NCBI RefSeq assembly: GCF_000243115.2
Contig: NZ_CP007035.1
Coordinates: 620,001 to 684,000, forward strand
Source: Niabella soli DSM 19437
GTDB lineage: Bacteria > Bacteroidota > Bacteroidia > Chitinophagales > Chitinophagaceae
Reading direction: 5' to 3'
Length of the DNA stretch: 64,000 nt
Below are positions 1 through 8,568 of this stretch, one piece after another; the first letter of the stretch is position 1, and each line of letters begins with the position of its first letter. The position numbers and the translations under genes are program-made. The notes beneath the pieces are model-generated. The model was not told the DNA's origin, made no database searches, and saw only the letters and a list, made by a program, of their open reading frames with translations.

Positions 1-2
1 CC

Positions 3-527
3 TGGTTCTGGGGATTCCGGGACCTTGCCACCAATGGAGTGGATAAACCCGTATTAAATGTATTCCGGATGTTTGGAATGATGAAGGGGGCACGGGTTGC
101 CGTTAGTTCAGATCATTCCTATAGTTTAAGAACGGCTATCGATTCCAGTTTCAGAAAGACTTACACCGATATTGATGCGCTGGCCTGCAGTAGTGAACGT
201 GAAGCAACGGTGTTAGTATGGAATTATCATGACGATGATATCCGGACGCCTGCAGCAACTGTAACGGTGAAAGTTAAGGGGCTGCCTGCAAAGGGCGTGC
301 GACTGCAACAATATCAGATTGATGACACCCATAGCAACGCTTACGAAGTATGGAAGAAAATAGGAGCGCCGCAACATCCATCACAGGCGCAAATTGCAAC
401 GCTTAAGCGTTCGGCCGGCTTGCAGTTATTGAGCCCCGGGCGCTCCGTTCGGGTAACCAATGGGCAGACCGCGGTTGTCTTTCAGCTTCCGCGGCAGGGA
501 GTAGCGCTTCTCAGGTTCGCCTGGTAG
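3..527 (+). CDS. GH39 family beta-xylosidase, C-terminal part (5' end outside window)
   Basis: The reading frame is open from the first bases of the window, so this is the tail of a larger gene. The segment WFWGFRDLATNGVDKPVLNVF followed by RMFGMM is typical of the end of the TIM barrel in GH39 beta-xylosidases, and the rest (about residues 60-174 of the visible part) is a beta-sandwich-like C-terminal domain. Family members release xylose from xylo-oligosaccharides; the two catalytic glutamates would lie upstream and cannot be seen. The gene sits at the left edge of a run of plant cell-wall glycoside hydrolases on the same strand, which fits a role in xylan side-chain or backbone trimming. 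A GTG at 39 is in frame but lies inside the conserved barrel and is not a start. Substrate is inferred from family and neighbours. Confidence 0.8.
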   Translation, partial: WFWGFRDLATNGVDKPVLNVFRMFGMMKGARVAVSSDHSYSLRTAIDSSFRKTYTDIDALACSSEREATVLVWNYHDDDIRTPAATVTVKVKGLPAKGVRLQQYQIDDTHSNAYEVWKKIGAPQHPSQAQIATLKRSAGLQLLSPGRSVRVTNGQTAVVFQLPRQGVALLRFAW

Positions 528-665
528 GAAAATAATATGAGGGGGTAGAGAATAATTGAAATTTGAACATAATTTTATCCATTAACAATAACGAAAGTGA
601 AATTGAATGTTAAATCCTTTCCGGCCCGGGCATGAAAAACATAGTAGTCTCTTATAAATAAAAAA

Positions 666-1490
666 ATGCAAAAATCTATATCTTTTTTTATCGGGGTCCT
701 GGGTTTGTTTCCAGGAATGTTATATGGTCAGCCGGCCGGCTATAGCCTCGTTTGGGCCGATGAATTCAATAAAAATGGCGCACCGGATACCACGGCCTGG
801 CGCTTTGAAAACGGCTTTGAAAGAAATAATGAATTACAATGGTACCAGCCGCAAAACGCCTGGTGCCACAAAGGGTATCTTATCATCGAAGCCCGGAGGG
901 AACGGCGGCCGAATCCACTATATCAGGCAGGAAGCAGCGATTGGCGCAAGCGCCGGAGCACAATAGATTATACGTCGGCAAGCCTTAATACCCGTAATAC
1001 CCAAAGCTGGAAATATGGCCGGTTTGTAATGCGCGCAAAAATTACAACGGCAGATGGGCTCTGGCCGGCATTTTGGACACTCGGTATTAAAAAAGAGTGG
1101 CCCTCTAACGGGGAGATCGATATTATGGAATATTACCGGGGAATGCTGCTGGCGAATATTGCGTGCGGCACCGGCGAACGTTATAAGGCAAAATGGTTTT
1201 CTGTAAAGAAACCGTTGGCTTCTTTTGCGGATAAAAACTGGAGCAACCGGTTCCATATCTGGCGGATGGACTGGGATGAAACAGCTATCAAATTATATGT
1301 GGACGATAAGTTGCTGGGCCAGGTGCAACTGGATGCATTGACGAACCCGGATGGTTTCAATCCTTTTAAACAGCCGCATTATATTTTACTAAATCTTGCC
1401 ATCGGCGGTGACAATGGCGGTGATCCTTCAGGGACGCGGTTCCCCCGCCGGTACCTGGTAGATTATGTGCGGGTGTATCAAAAAAAATAA
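666..1490 (+). CDS. Secreted glycoside hydrolase family 16 protein
   Basis: A 274-residue protein with a signal peptide (residues 1-21, cleavage near LYG-QPAG) and one GH16 beta-jelly-roll domain. The family active-site motif is intact: GEIDIMEY at residues 149-156, with E150 as nucleophile, D152 as helper and E155 as acid/base. Aromatic residues in the cleft (WPAFWTLG, 133-140) are also typical. GH16 enzymes cleave beta-1,3/1,4-glucans, galactans or xyloglucan; the sequence alone does not fix which, and the beta-bulge motif resembles laminarinase or lichenase types. It stands alone with a 138-base gap upstream and 140 bases downstream, in the same direction as the other enzymes of this locus. 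The ATG at 666 starts the signal peptide directly. Confidence 0.88.
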   Translation: MQKSISFFIGVLGLFPGMLYGQPAGYSLVWADEFNKNGAPDTTAWRFENGFERNNELQWYQPQNAWCHKGYLIIEARRERRPNPLYQAGSSDWRKRRSTIDYTSASLNTRNTQSWKYGRFVMRAKITTADGLWPAFWTLGIKKEWPSNGEIDIMEYYRGMLLANIACGTGERYKAKWFSVKKPLASFADKNWSNRFHIWRMDWDETAIKLYVDDKLLGQVQLDALTNPDGFNPFKQPHYILLNLAIGGDNGGDPSGTRFPRRYLVDYVRVYQKK

Positions 1491-1630
1491 TCCTATCTTA
1501 ACCGCCGGAATGCTTCTGATTGCGGTGCGGAATCCGATCGTTTATTTACCGGATATTTATAATATGCACCATGCATAAAGGCGCTTTGCAATAACACCAT
1601 CAATAGGTAAAAAAGAACTAAAAATAAAAA

Positions 1631-2851
1631 ATGAAAAGAATAGTTTGCTTCATTGTTTTCGTATTTGTGCTGAACCATTCGTATAGCCAGCCGCAAAGCG
1701 ATAACGGACGGGCACAATGGGTATCAAGGCTGGATAAGATCGTACGGCCGGTATTTGAAAACCTTTCCCGGAACACCCTGCACAGCAATATGCCGAAAGA
1801 TATATCACCGGTCAGCGACAATCCCAAAGAAAGAATTAAGGCACAATACCTCGAGGCCCTCGGACGTGCCTTAAGCGGCATAGGACCCTGGCTGAACGGG
1901 GAAGGCGGTGCAAAAGAAGAAGTGCGCCTGCGCGATCAATACCGCCAATGGGTGCTGGTGGCAATAAAAAATGCAACCGACAGTACACAGGCAGATTATG
2001 TATTATGGAAAGGCGGGCAGCCATTGGTGGACGCTTCTTTTTTCGCCTTAGGATTAATACGGGCTCCCTGGATCTGGCAGCACTTGGATGAATCAACCAA
2101 AAAAAATGTGGTTAGTTGCCTGAAACAAACCCGCAACACCGTTCCCGGTTATAATAATTGGATCCTGTTTTCGGGAATGATTGAAGCCTTCTTCCTGAAA
2201 TATGGATACGATTATAATCCCATGACCATTGAATACGGCGTGCGCACTTTTATGTATCAATGGTATGTGGGCGATGGGATGTTTAGCGATGGCGATCATT
2301 TTCATAACGACTATTATAACAGTTATGTGATCCAGCCTTACCTGAAAGAGATCATTGCTATCGCTAATGAGAAAACGGGGCGTTATAAAGCAGAACAGGA
2401 ACGGCTTGCTAAAATAAACGACCGCTATGCTGAGATCCAGGAGCGCTCGATCAATGCGGATGGAAGTTTCCCAGCCTACGGGCGTTCTATTGTATACCGC
2501 TCCGGCGTATTTCATCATTTGGCTAATATGAGTTATAAAGAGCAATTGCCCCGCTCCATAGCCCCGGCACAGGTACGGGAAGCTTTATATGCCGTTATCC
2601 AAAAAACATTGGCGCCGGCCGGCACCTATGACAAAAACGGATGGATGGTCATTGGACTCAACGGGAAACAATACGGATTGGCAGACAGCTACAACAACCA
2701 GGGCAGCCTGTACCTGTGCACAGAAGTGTTTCTCCCGTTGGGGCTTCCGGCCAGTGCACCGTTCTGGAAAGATGCGCCGAAACCCTGGTCTTCAAAAGCT
2801 ATATGGAACGGACAGGATTTTCACGGGGATCATGCAGTTGATTTGAAATAA
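1631..2851 (+). CDS. Secreted DUF2264 domain protein, probable glycoside hydrolase
   Basis: A 406-residue protein with a signal peptide (residues 1-19, ending SYSQ) and one DUF2264 domain over nearly the whole length. The pattern of W/G/D-rich helices (GIGPWLNGEGG, GGQPLVDASFFALGL, NNWILFSGMIEAF, DGMFSDGDHFHNDYYNSYV) suggests an (alpha/alpha) barrel. Such barrels are common in glycoside hydrolases and lyases acting on uronic-acid-containing sugars, and I recall that some DUF2264-like proteins have been placed in a recent GH family acting on uronosides, but I cannot confirm this here. Acidic residues in the conserved NADGSFPAYGRS and DGDHF segments are candidate catalytic residues. Its position between GH16 and GH27 genes suggests removal of an acidic side chain (for example glucuronic acid on xylan). 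That activity is inference. Confidence 0.8.
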   Translation: MKRIVCFIVFVFVLNHSYSQPQSDNGRAQWVSRLDKIVRPVFENLSRNTLHSNMPKDISPVSDNPKERIKAQYLEALGRALSGIGPWLNGEGGAKEEVRLRDQYRQWVLVAIKNATDSTQADYVLWKGGQPLVDASFFALGLIRAPWIWQHLDESTKKNVVSCLKQTRNTVPGYNNWILFSGMIEAFFLKYGYDYNPMTIEYGVRTFMYQWYVGDGMFSDGDHFHNDYYNSYVIQPYLKEIIAIANEKTGRYKAEQERLAKINDRYAEIQERSINADGSFPAYGRSIVYRSGVFHHLANMSYKEQLPRSIAPAQVREALYAVIQKTLAPAGTYDKNGWMVIGLNGKQYGLADSYNNQGSLYLCTEVFLPLGLPASAPFWKDAPKPWSSKAIWNGQDFHGDHAVDLK

Positions 2852-2889
2852 TGTAAAACAGAGGGGGCTGATTTCGCAGTAAAATTGTG

Positions 2890-2923
2890 TATATTCGATA
2901 AATAATTGTACAAATTACAATTA
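2890..2923 (+). promoter_or_regulatory. Promoter -7 element plus TAATTGT-N7-ACAATTA operator of the GH27 gene
   Basis: Bases 2890-2897 read TATATTCG, one mismatch from the Bacteroidota -7 consensus TAnnTTTG. Five bases later an inverted repeat TAATTGT (2903-2909), 7-base spacer, ACAATTA (2917-2923) begins. The left half-site also forms TTGTACAA (2906-2913) with the spacer. The same operator at the same distance from a -7 element occurs before the GH51 gene at 4343. No good -33 TTTG is visible here, so promoter placement rests on the alignment of the two sites. A TAAATTTG at 2946-2953 is a competing -7 element. Confidence 0.5.
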
Positions 2924-2959
2924 AAATATTGCTTGATCGATCATCTAAATTTGCCAACG

Positions 2960-4294
2960 ATGTGCCGGATTTATAAATGGATTGTTGTACTGCTTTGTTT
3001 GTCGCACCAGCTCTATGCGCAGTCTTTTAAAAACTGGGCGTTAACACCACCCATGGGATGGAATAGTTGGGATTGTTACGGGCCCACGGTAACAGAACCG
3101 GAAGTAAAGGCCAATGCCGATTACATGGCAGCGCACCTGAAATCCTACGGCTGGCAATACATTATTGTTGATATCCGCTGGTATGTTGAAAACGATAAAG
3201 CCGGCGGGTATAATCAAACGGATCCGCGCTATGTGCTGGATCAATATGGGAGATACCTGCCTGCAGTTAACAGGTTCCCCTCAGCGGCCAATGGCAAGGG
3301 CTTTAAAGCGTTGGCAGATTCTATACACGCAAAGGGACTTAAATTCGGCATCCACATCATGCGGGGTATACCCCGGGAAGCGGTTGCGAAAAAAATGCCG
3401 GTGAAAGGAACCTCTGTTACAGCAGACCAGCTCTATACTACTGCGGAGCAATGCCAGTGGCTAAAAGATAATTATACAGTGGCGGCCAACCGGCCGGGCG
3501 CCCAGGCGTACTACAATTCATTAATGGAGCTCTATGCCGCCTGGGGCGTGGATTTTATAAAGGTAGATGATCTTTCCCGGCCGTATCACCAGGAGGAGAT
3601 AGAGCTGATCCGAAAGGCCATTGACCATGCCGGGCGACCAATTGTGTTAAGCACGTCTCCCGGTGAAACACCTATTGATAAAGCCGCTCATGTGCAAACA
3701 CATGCAAATATGTGGCGTATGGTGGATGATGTATGGGATACCTGGCCGCATTTTACACACCTGATAAAAGTGGCTGCGCAATGGTATCCTTATATAAAAC
3801 CCGGCGGCTGGCCCGATTGTGATATGATCCCGCTGGGCAGGATCTCGATCCGGGGAGAACGCGGCGCCGACCGGCCAACCCGCCTCACAAAAGATGAACA
3901 ATATTCTTTAATGACCTTCTTTACCATTTTTCGCTCCCCGTTGATGTTTGGAGGGGATTTGCCCAGTATGGACCTGTTCACCTTAAGTCTGCTGACCAAT
4001 AAAGCCGTATTAAAAATGCACCGGGAGAGTACCGGCACCCGCCAGTTATTTTCCCGGAATGGGCAGGTAGCTGTAACGGCGCGCAATCCCCGGACGGGCG
4101 AACGGTACCTGGCATTGTTCAATCTGTCGGATGACGCGGCCCCGGCGACCATTTCCGTAAACCTCACTGAACTGGGTATAAAAAACGGTGCGGGTATAAA
4201 GAATCTATGGACCGGGCAGTTTGAGGGGAAGGTCCGTGGTAATTTTTCCGTCAGTTTACGCCCGCACGCTTCGGGTCTTTATATAATTAAATAG
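2960..4294 (+). CDS. Secreted GH27 alpha-galactosidase-type enzyme
   Basis: A 444-residue protein read from ATG 2960, chosen because it begins a clear signal peptide (MCRIYKWIVVLLCLSHQLYAQ); an in-frame TTG at 2906 would put 18 hydrophilic residues before it and would lie inside the putative operator. The GH27 hallmark TPPMGWNSWDCYG is at residues 29-41. The nucleophile region FIKVDD gives D203, and the acid/base region WRMVDDVWD gives D257 by the RxxxD pattern. A C-terminal beta-sandwich follows from about residue 370. GH27 enzymes remove alpha-galactose, and some act on beta-L-arabinopyranose, which would fit the arabinofuranosidase neighbours. The short C-terminus and many aromatic residues are normal for the family. 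Location is probably periplasmic. Confidence 0.87.
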   Translation: MCRIYKWIVVLLCLSHQLYAQSFKNWALTPPMGWNSWDCYGPTVTEPEVKANADYMAAHLKSYGWQYIIVDIRWYVENDKAGGYNQTDPRYVLDQYGRYLPAVNRFPSAANGKGFKALADSIHAKGLKFGIHIMRGIPREAVAKKMPVKGTSVTADQLYTTAEQCQWLKDNYTVAANRPGAQAYYNSLMELYAAWGVDFIKVDDLSRPYHQEEIELIRKAIDHAGRPIVLSTSPGETPIDKAAHVQTHANMWRMVDDVWDTWPHFTHLIKVAAQWYPYIKPGGWPDCDMIPLGRISIRGERGADRPTRLTKDEQYSLMTFFTIFRSPLMFGGDLPSMDLFTLSLLTNKAVLKMHRESTGTRQLFSRNGQVAVTARNPRTGERYLALFNLSDDAAPATISVNLTELGIKNGAGIKNLWTGQFEGKVRGNFSVSLRPHASGLYIIK

Positions 4295-4306
4295 ACAAAT
4301 ATTTTT

Positions 4307-4337
4307 TTTGGGAATCTATAAGGATATATTAAATTTG
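4307..4337 (+). promoter_or_regulatory. Bacteroidota-type promoter of the GH51 operon
   Basis: TTTG at 4307-4310, a 19-base spacer, then TAAATTTG at 4330-4337. This matches the housekeeping consensus TTTG-N17-20-TAnnTTTG of Bacteroidota exactly. The predicted transcript would start near 4343 and have a leader of about 80 bases before the ATG at 4425. It would serve the three tightly spaced genes 4425-11049. Confidence 0.65.
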
Positions 4338-4342
4338 ATTAT

Positions 4343-4368
4343 TAATTGTAGTTATGACAATTAATTGT
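4343..4368 (+). promoter_or_regulatory. Operator-like inverted repeat at the GH51 transcription start
   Basis: TAATTGT (4343-4349), 7-base spacer, ACAATTA (4357-4363), overlapped by a third half-site TAATTGT (4362-4368), so that 4357-4368 is itself a perfect 12-base palindrome. It starts five bases after the -7 element, over the expected start of transcription, a classic repressor position. The same repeat with the same spacing lies before the GH27 gene. The cognate regulator is not identified in this window. Confidence 0.55.
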
Positions 4369-4424
4369 TGCTCACGACCGTTGTGTGGAAACGAAATTGA
4401 AAACAGATTGCTTTTAGCTGGTAT

Positions 4425-6389
4425 ATGAAACAAAATGTAACCTTTTTTATTTTTCTTTTATTGTCGCTCGGGGCCATTGCTCAAAACAAAACTTTTGTAG
4501 TGGGTGTAAACCGGCCTGGCGCGGCGGTTTCACCCACAATGTACGGTGTTTTTTTTGAGGATATCAATATGGGCGCAGACGGAGGTATTTATGCGGAACT
4601 GGTGAAGAATCGGTCTTTTGAGTTTTTTAAACCGCTGATGGGATGGAAAGTGGAACAACACAACTTCCGTGAAGGTGCCGTATTAGTGCTCAATCGCAAA
4701 GAAAAGAATACGGCAAACCCACGCTTCCTGCAGATTACCCTGGATCATAACAGCAAAGAAGATCTTTCGCTGACCAATGAAGGGTTCCGGGGGATGGGCA
4801 TCAAAAAGGGATTACGTTACGACTTTTCTTTTTTGTATGCCACTGCCGCCCCGGGCATTAAGCTTTATGTTGAATTATTGGATCGGGATAATAAAATAAT
4901 GGGTGCTACGACCGTAACCCTCTCCGCCAGCGGTACTGTATGGAAAAAACGAGCGGTCAGCTTTGTGGCTACGCAAACAGAAGAAAAAGGCCGGCTGCGG
5001 ATCTCTTTTGAAGGCGATGGGAAAATCGACCTCGATATGATCTCGTTGTTTCCTTCAGATACCTGGAAGGGCCGGAAAGGAGGGATGCGTGCCGATATGG
5101 TACAACTACTGGCAGACATGAAACCAGGCTTTATCCGTTTCCCGGGAGGCTGTATCGTGGAGGGATTCGATCTGTCGCAACGCTACCAATGGAAGAAAAC
5201 AATTGGCCCGGTAGAAGAGCGGCAATTAATTATTAATCGCTGGAATTTCGAATTCCCGCAGCGTGCAGCGCCGGATTATTTTCAAACTTTCGGGTTGGGT
5301 TTTTTTGAATATTTTCAACTGGCCGAAGATATCGGCGCCGAGCCGTTACCGATATTGAATTGCGGAATGGCCTGTCAATTCAATTCAGCAGAGCTGGTAC
5401 CGTTAGATCAGTTAGATCCCTATATCCAGGACGCCCTCGACCTTATTGAATTTGCCAATGGACCGGCTACATCAAAATGGGGAAAAATACGGGCGGATAT
5501 GGGGCATCCGCAGCCCTTTCATTTAAAAATGATGGGGGTGGGCAACGAGAACTGGGGCCCGCAGTATTTAGCGCGGTTACGACTTTTTCAAAAGGCAATA
5601 AAAGCCCGCTACCCGGAATTTAAGATTATCGCCAGTTCGGGAACAGATCCTGATGGCAAGCGGTTTGAATACCTGAATGACAGTCTTCGAAAACTAAAAG
5701 TAGATTTTATCGACGAGCACTATTACCGCCCGCCACAATGGTTTTTCAGCAATGCGGCGCGTTATGATCAGTACCCGCGCACCCAAACAAAAGTGTTCGC
5801 CGGAGAATATGCCTCGCACCCGAAGGTAGCGCCCGAAAAAAAGAATAACTGGCTGGCAGCCTTGTCTGAAGCGGCCTTCCTTACCGGGCTGGAACGCAAT
5901 GCCGATGTAGTGGGTATGGCTTCCTATGCGCCTTTATTTGCGCACGTGGATGGCTGGCAATGGGCGCCGGACCTCATTTGGGTAGATAACCTGAATGTTT
6001 TTGGCACACCGGATTATTACGTGCAAAAACTGTTTTCATTAAATAAGGGCACAAAAATAATTCCGCTTACAATGGATCATAAACCCGTTACAGGCCAGGA
6101 TAGTTTGTATGCGTCGGCGGTATGGGATGAACCGGCCAAAGAGCTTGTTATAAAAGTGGTCAATGCCCTACCAAAGACCCAAACGGTTGCCCTCTCGCTG
6201 GAAGGATTAAAAAAACAGCGGATCACCGGCAAGGTTACCCGTTTACAAAGTGATGATCTTTATCGGACCAACTCGATAAAAACTCCAAGGGCTGTTTATC
6301 CCGTAGAAACGCAATTGGAGCTGTCTGGCAAACAACCGGCATTGCAATTGGCCCCGTATTCATTTAATATAATAAGAATCCCGTATTAA
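4425..6389 (+). CDS. GH51 alpha-L-arabinofuranosidase with CBM4/9-like insert
   Basis: A 654-residue secreted enzyme (signal peptide 1-20, ending AIAQ). After a short N-terminal strand (VNRPGAAVSPTMYGVFFEDINMGADGG) comes a carbohydrate-binding beta-sandwich of CBM4/9 type (about 70-210). It is followed by the GH51 TIM barrel (about 215-510) and the beta-sandwich C-terminal domain (about 535-654). The acid/base is E375 in GVGNENWGPQY and the nucleophile E461 in VFAGEYASH. The expected reaction is release of terminal alpha-L-arabinofuranose from arabinan or arabinoxylan. It is the first gene of a three-gene unit (gap of 14 bases to the next ATG) under the promoter at 4307 and operator at 4343. 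A second GH51 in the same unit has a different N-terminus, so the two probably differ in substrate. Confidence 0.9.
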   Translation: MKQNVTFFIFLLLSLGAIAQNKTFVVGVNRPGAAVSPTMYGVFFEDINMGADGGIYAELVKNRSFEFFKPLMGWKVEQHNFREGAVLVLNRKEKNTANPRFLQITLDHNSKEDLSLTNEGFRGMGIKKGLRYDFSFLYATAAPGIKLYVELLDRDNKIMGATTVTLSASGTVWKKRAVSFVATQTEEKGRLRISFEGDGKIDLDMISLFPSDTWKGRKGGMRADMVQLLADMKPGFIRFPGGCIVEGFDLSQRYQWKKTIGPVEERQLIINRWNFEFPQRAAPDYFQTFGLGFFEYFQLAEDIGAEPLPILNCGMACQFNSAELVPLDQLDPYIQDALDLIEFANGPATSKWGKIRADMGHPQPFHLKMMGVGNENWGPQYLARLRLFQKAIKARYPEFKIIASSGTDPDGKRFEYLNDSLRKLKVDFIDEHYYRPPQWFFSNAARYDQYPRTQTKVFAGEYASHPKVAPEKKNNWLAALSEAAFLTGLERNADVVGMASYAPLFAHVDGWQWAPDLIWVDNLNVFGTPDYYVQKLFSLNKGTKIIPLTMDHKPVTGQDSLYASAVWDEPAKELVIKVVNALPKTQTVALSLEGLKKQRITGKVTRLQSDDLYRTNSIKTPRAVYPVETQLELSGKQPALQLAPYSFNIIRIPY

Positions 6390-6403
6390 CTAAATCGTAT
6401 TTG

Positions 6404-8563
6404 ATGAAGTGGCTATTGCTTTTACTTGCAGGATTGACGGTCAATAGTGCCGGTAGGCTCCATGCACAAGCCGGAAAGACGGCCGGTATTGTTTCAAAAT
6501 ACAGCGCCTACCTGTTTGTATATTTTACCGGGAATCAAAAAAAAGAAGAAGCCATCCGGTTTGCGTTAAGCAATGACGGCTACCACTTCCGGGCATTAAA
6601 TAATAATGAACCCGTTATTGCTTCCGAGCAGATCAGTTCCACCGGCGGGGTTCGGGATCCGCATATCCTGCGTGGGGCGGAAGGTAAGACCTTTTATATG
6701 GTAGCCACAGATATGGTATCGGCCAACGGTTGGAACTCGAACCGGGCAATGGTATTACTGCAGTCAAAGGACCTCATCCACTGGACGTCAGCCATTGTAA
6801 ATATCCCCGGGCGATTTAAACAATTTAGGAATGTGAACCGGGTATGGGCGCCGCAAACGATTTATGATCCCACCACAAAAAAATATATGATCTATTGGTC
6901 CATGCGCGCGGGTAACGATCCGGATGTAATATACTATGCCTATGCCAATAAAGATTTTACCGGGCTGGAAACCGAACCGAAACAACTTTTTTTTAATCCG
7001 GGTGGTACTCCCTGCATAGACGGAGATATTGTTTTCAAAAATGGCCAATATTATCTTTTCTTCAAAACAGAGGGAAATGGCAACGGAATAAAAATTGCCG
7101 TTTCAGATAAACTCACGGGAGGATACCAGTTGCGCGACGCGTATGTACAGCAAACCAAAGACCCGGTGGAAGGGGCGGGCACTTTTGCCCTGAACGATGG
7201 AAGCGGCTATATTTTAATGTATGATGTGTATACCAAAGGCCGCTATCAGTTTACCAAAACAACGGATCTTAGAAATTTTAAAGTAGTAGATAATGCCGTT
7301 TCGATGAATTTTCATCCGCGCCACGGAACCGTGATGCCAGTTACCCGGGAAGAAGCAGCGCGCCTGGTGCGCCAATGGTACACCCCGGAATCGGTTATGA
7401 CATCGGCTCAATCTGCCCTAATAAAAAAGAACAATATTGTTTTGGATACTGCCGCAAGAAAACTATACCTGCCGGTGCTGCCGGGCACACCGTTAAGAAA
7501 TTTCGATCCGCAGTTCATTAAATTTCCCGGCGTTACTATTGTGCCGGCGCGAGGTGGCTTTTCCAAAGGACCGGTTTCTTATACCGTAACAGTGAACGGT
7601 CATAATCCTGAAACCTTTACTGCTACTGTATTGCAGGATCATAACCCGGTACTTAATGGTTATTACGCTGATCCTGAAATTCTTTATTCAAAAAAAAAGA
7701 ATCGATTTTATATCTATCCCACCAGCGATGGGTTTAACAACTGGTCGGGAAACTATTTCAAAGTATTTTCATCGCCCGATCTTGTGGGATGGAAGGATGA
7801 AGGGGTGATCCTCGATTTACCCAGGCAGGTGCAATGGGCAAATCGCAACGCCTGGGCGCCTGCTATCAGCGAAAAGAAAATTAACGGCCGGTGCAAATAT
7901 TTTTATTATTTCTGCGCGGCGCAGCGAATAGGAGTGGCCGTGGCCGACAATCCTGCCGGTCCTTTTGTGGATTCCGGAAAGCCCCTGATCGCTGCCAAAC
8001 CAGAAGGAATAAAGAACGGACAGGAAATTGATCCGGCGGTGTTCACCGATCCGCAAACGCGCAAAAGCTATCTGTATTGGGGAAATAATTATATGGCCGG
8101 TGCTGAACTAAATGATGACATGACTTCGCTAAAACCCGGAACAACAAAGCTACTCACTCCGGATAAAACTTTTCGTGAAGGAACCTATGTGTTTTACCGG
8201 AAGGGGCGTTATTATTTTATGTGGAGTGAAAATGATACCCGCAGTCCGGACTACCGGGTGCGTTATGGCACTGCAATAACGCCGCTGGGTAAAATAACGG
8301 TGCCGGCAAATAATATCGTCATCGAAAAAGATCCGGTCCTGGGCATTTACGGAACGGGGCATAATTCTGTACTACAGATCCCCGGAACCGACGAATGGTA
8401 TATTGTGTACCACCGGTTTACCTACCCCAATGGAATTAAGATGGGGAGCGCAGCGGGATATAACCGCGAGGTTTGTATTGATAAAATGGAGTTTAATGCA
8501 GATGGGAGCATCCGCAAGGTGGCGCCCACCCATGCGGGTATTGCTCCGGTTCAATTAAAATAA
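6404..8563 (+). CDS. Tandem GH43-GH43 glycosidase
   Basis: A 719-residue protein from ATG 6404 (a TTG at 6401 is directly before it), with a signal peptide ending near LHAQ. It contains two five-bladed GH43 propellers. In the first (about 33-335) the catalytic set is D85 (GVRDPHIL), D206 (CIDGDIVF) and E256 (DPVEGAG). A beta-sandwich linker of about 70 residues follows (345-410). The second propeller (about 412-715) has D423 (YYADPEIL), D543 (GQEIDPAVF) and E592 (FREGTYVF). Both sets of base, modulator and acid look intact, so both domains may be active. GH43 members act as beta-xylosidases or alpha-L-arabinofuranosidases/arabinanases. Fusion of two propellers suggests removal of two linkages or of a double substitution. 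It lies 14 bases after the GH51 gene and 5 bases before the next, so it is co-transcribed. Confidence 0.88.
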   Translation: MKWLLLLLAGLTVNSAGRLHAQAGKTAGIVSKYSAYLFVYFTGNQKKEEAIRFALSNDGYHFRALNNNEPVIASEQISSTGGVRDPHILRGAEGKTFYMVATDMVSANGWNSNRAMVLLQSKDLIHWTSAIVNIPGRFKQFRNVNRVWAPQTIYDPTTKKYMIYWSMRAGNDPDVIYYAYANKDFTGLETEPKQLFFNPGGTPCIDGDIVFKNGQYYLFFKTEGNGNGIKIAVSDKLTGGYQLRDAYVQQTKDPVEGAGTFALNDGSGYILMYDVYTKGRYQFTKTTDLRNFKVVDNAVSMNFHPRHGTVMPVTREEAARLVRQWYTPESVMTSAQSALIKKNNIVLDTAARKLYLPVLPGTPLRNFDPQFIKFPGVTIVPARGGFSKGPVSYTVTVNGHNPETFTATVLQDHNPVLNGYYADPEILYSKKKNRFYIYPTSDGFNNWSGNYFKVFSSPDLVGWKDEGVILDLPRQVQWANRNAWAPAISEKKINGRCKYFYYFCAAQRIGVAVADNPAGPFVDSGKPLIAAKPEGIKNGQEIDPAVFTDPQTRKSYLYWGNNYMAGAELNDDMTSLKPGTTKLLTPDKTFREGTYVFYRKGRYYFMWSENDTRSPDYRVRYGTAITPLGKITVPANNIVIEKDPVLGIYGTGHNSVLQIPGTDEWYIVYHRFTYPNGIKMGSAAGYNREVCIDKMEFNADGSIRKVAPTHAGIAPVQLK

Positions 8564-8568
8564 TTGCC

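Noticed and set aside
2946-2953. TAAATTTG as the GH27 promoter.
   Set aside because: A full -7 match, but it would leave an almost leaderless transcript and no -33 element. The alignment with the GH51 site favours 2890-2897. It remains a possible alternative.
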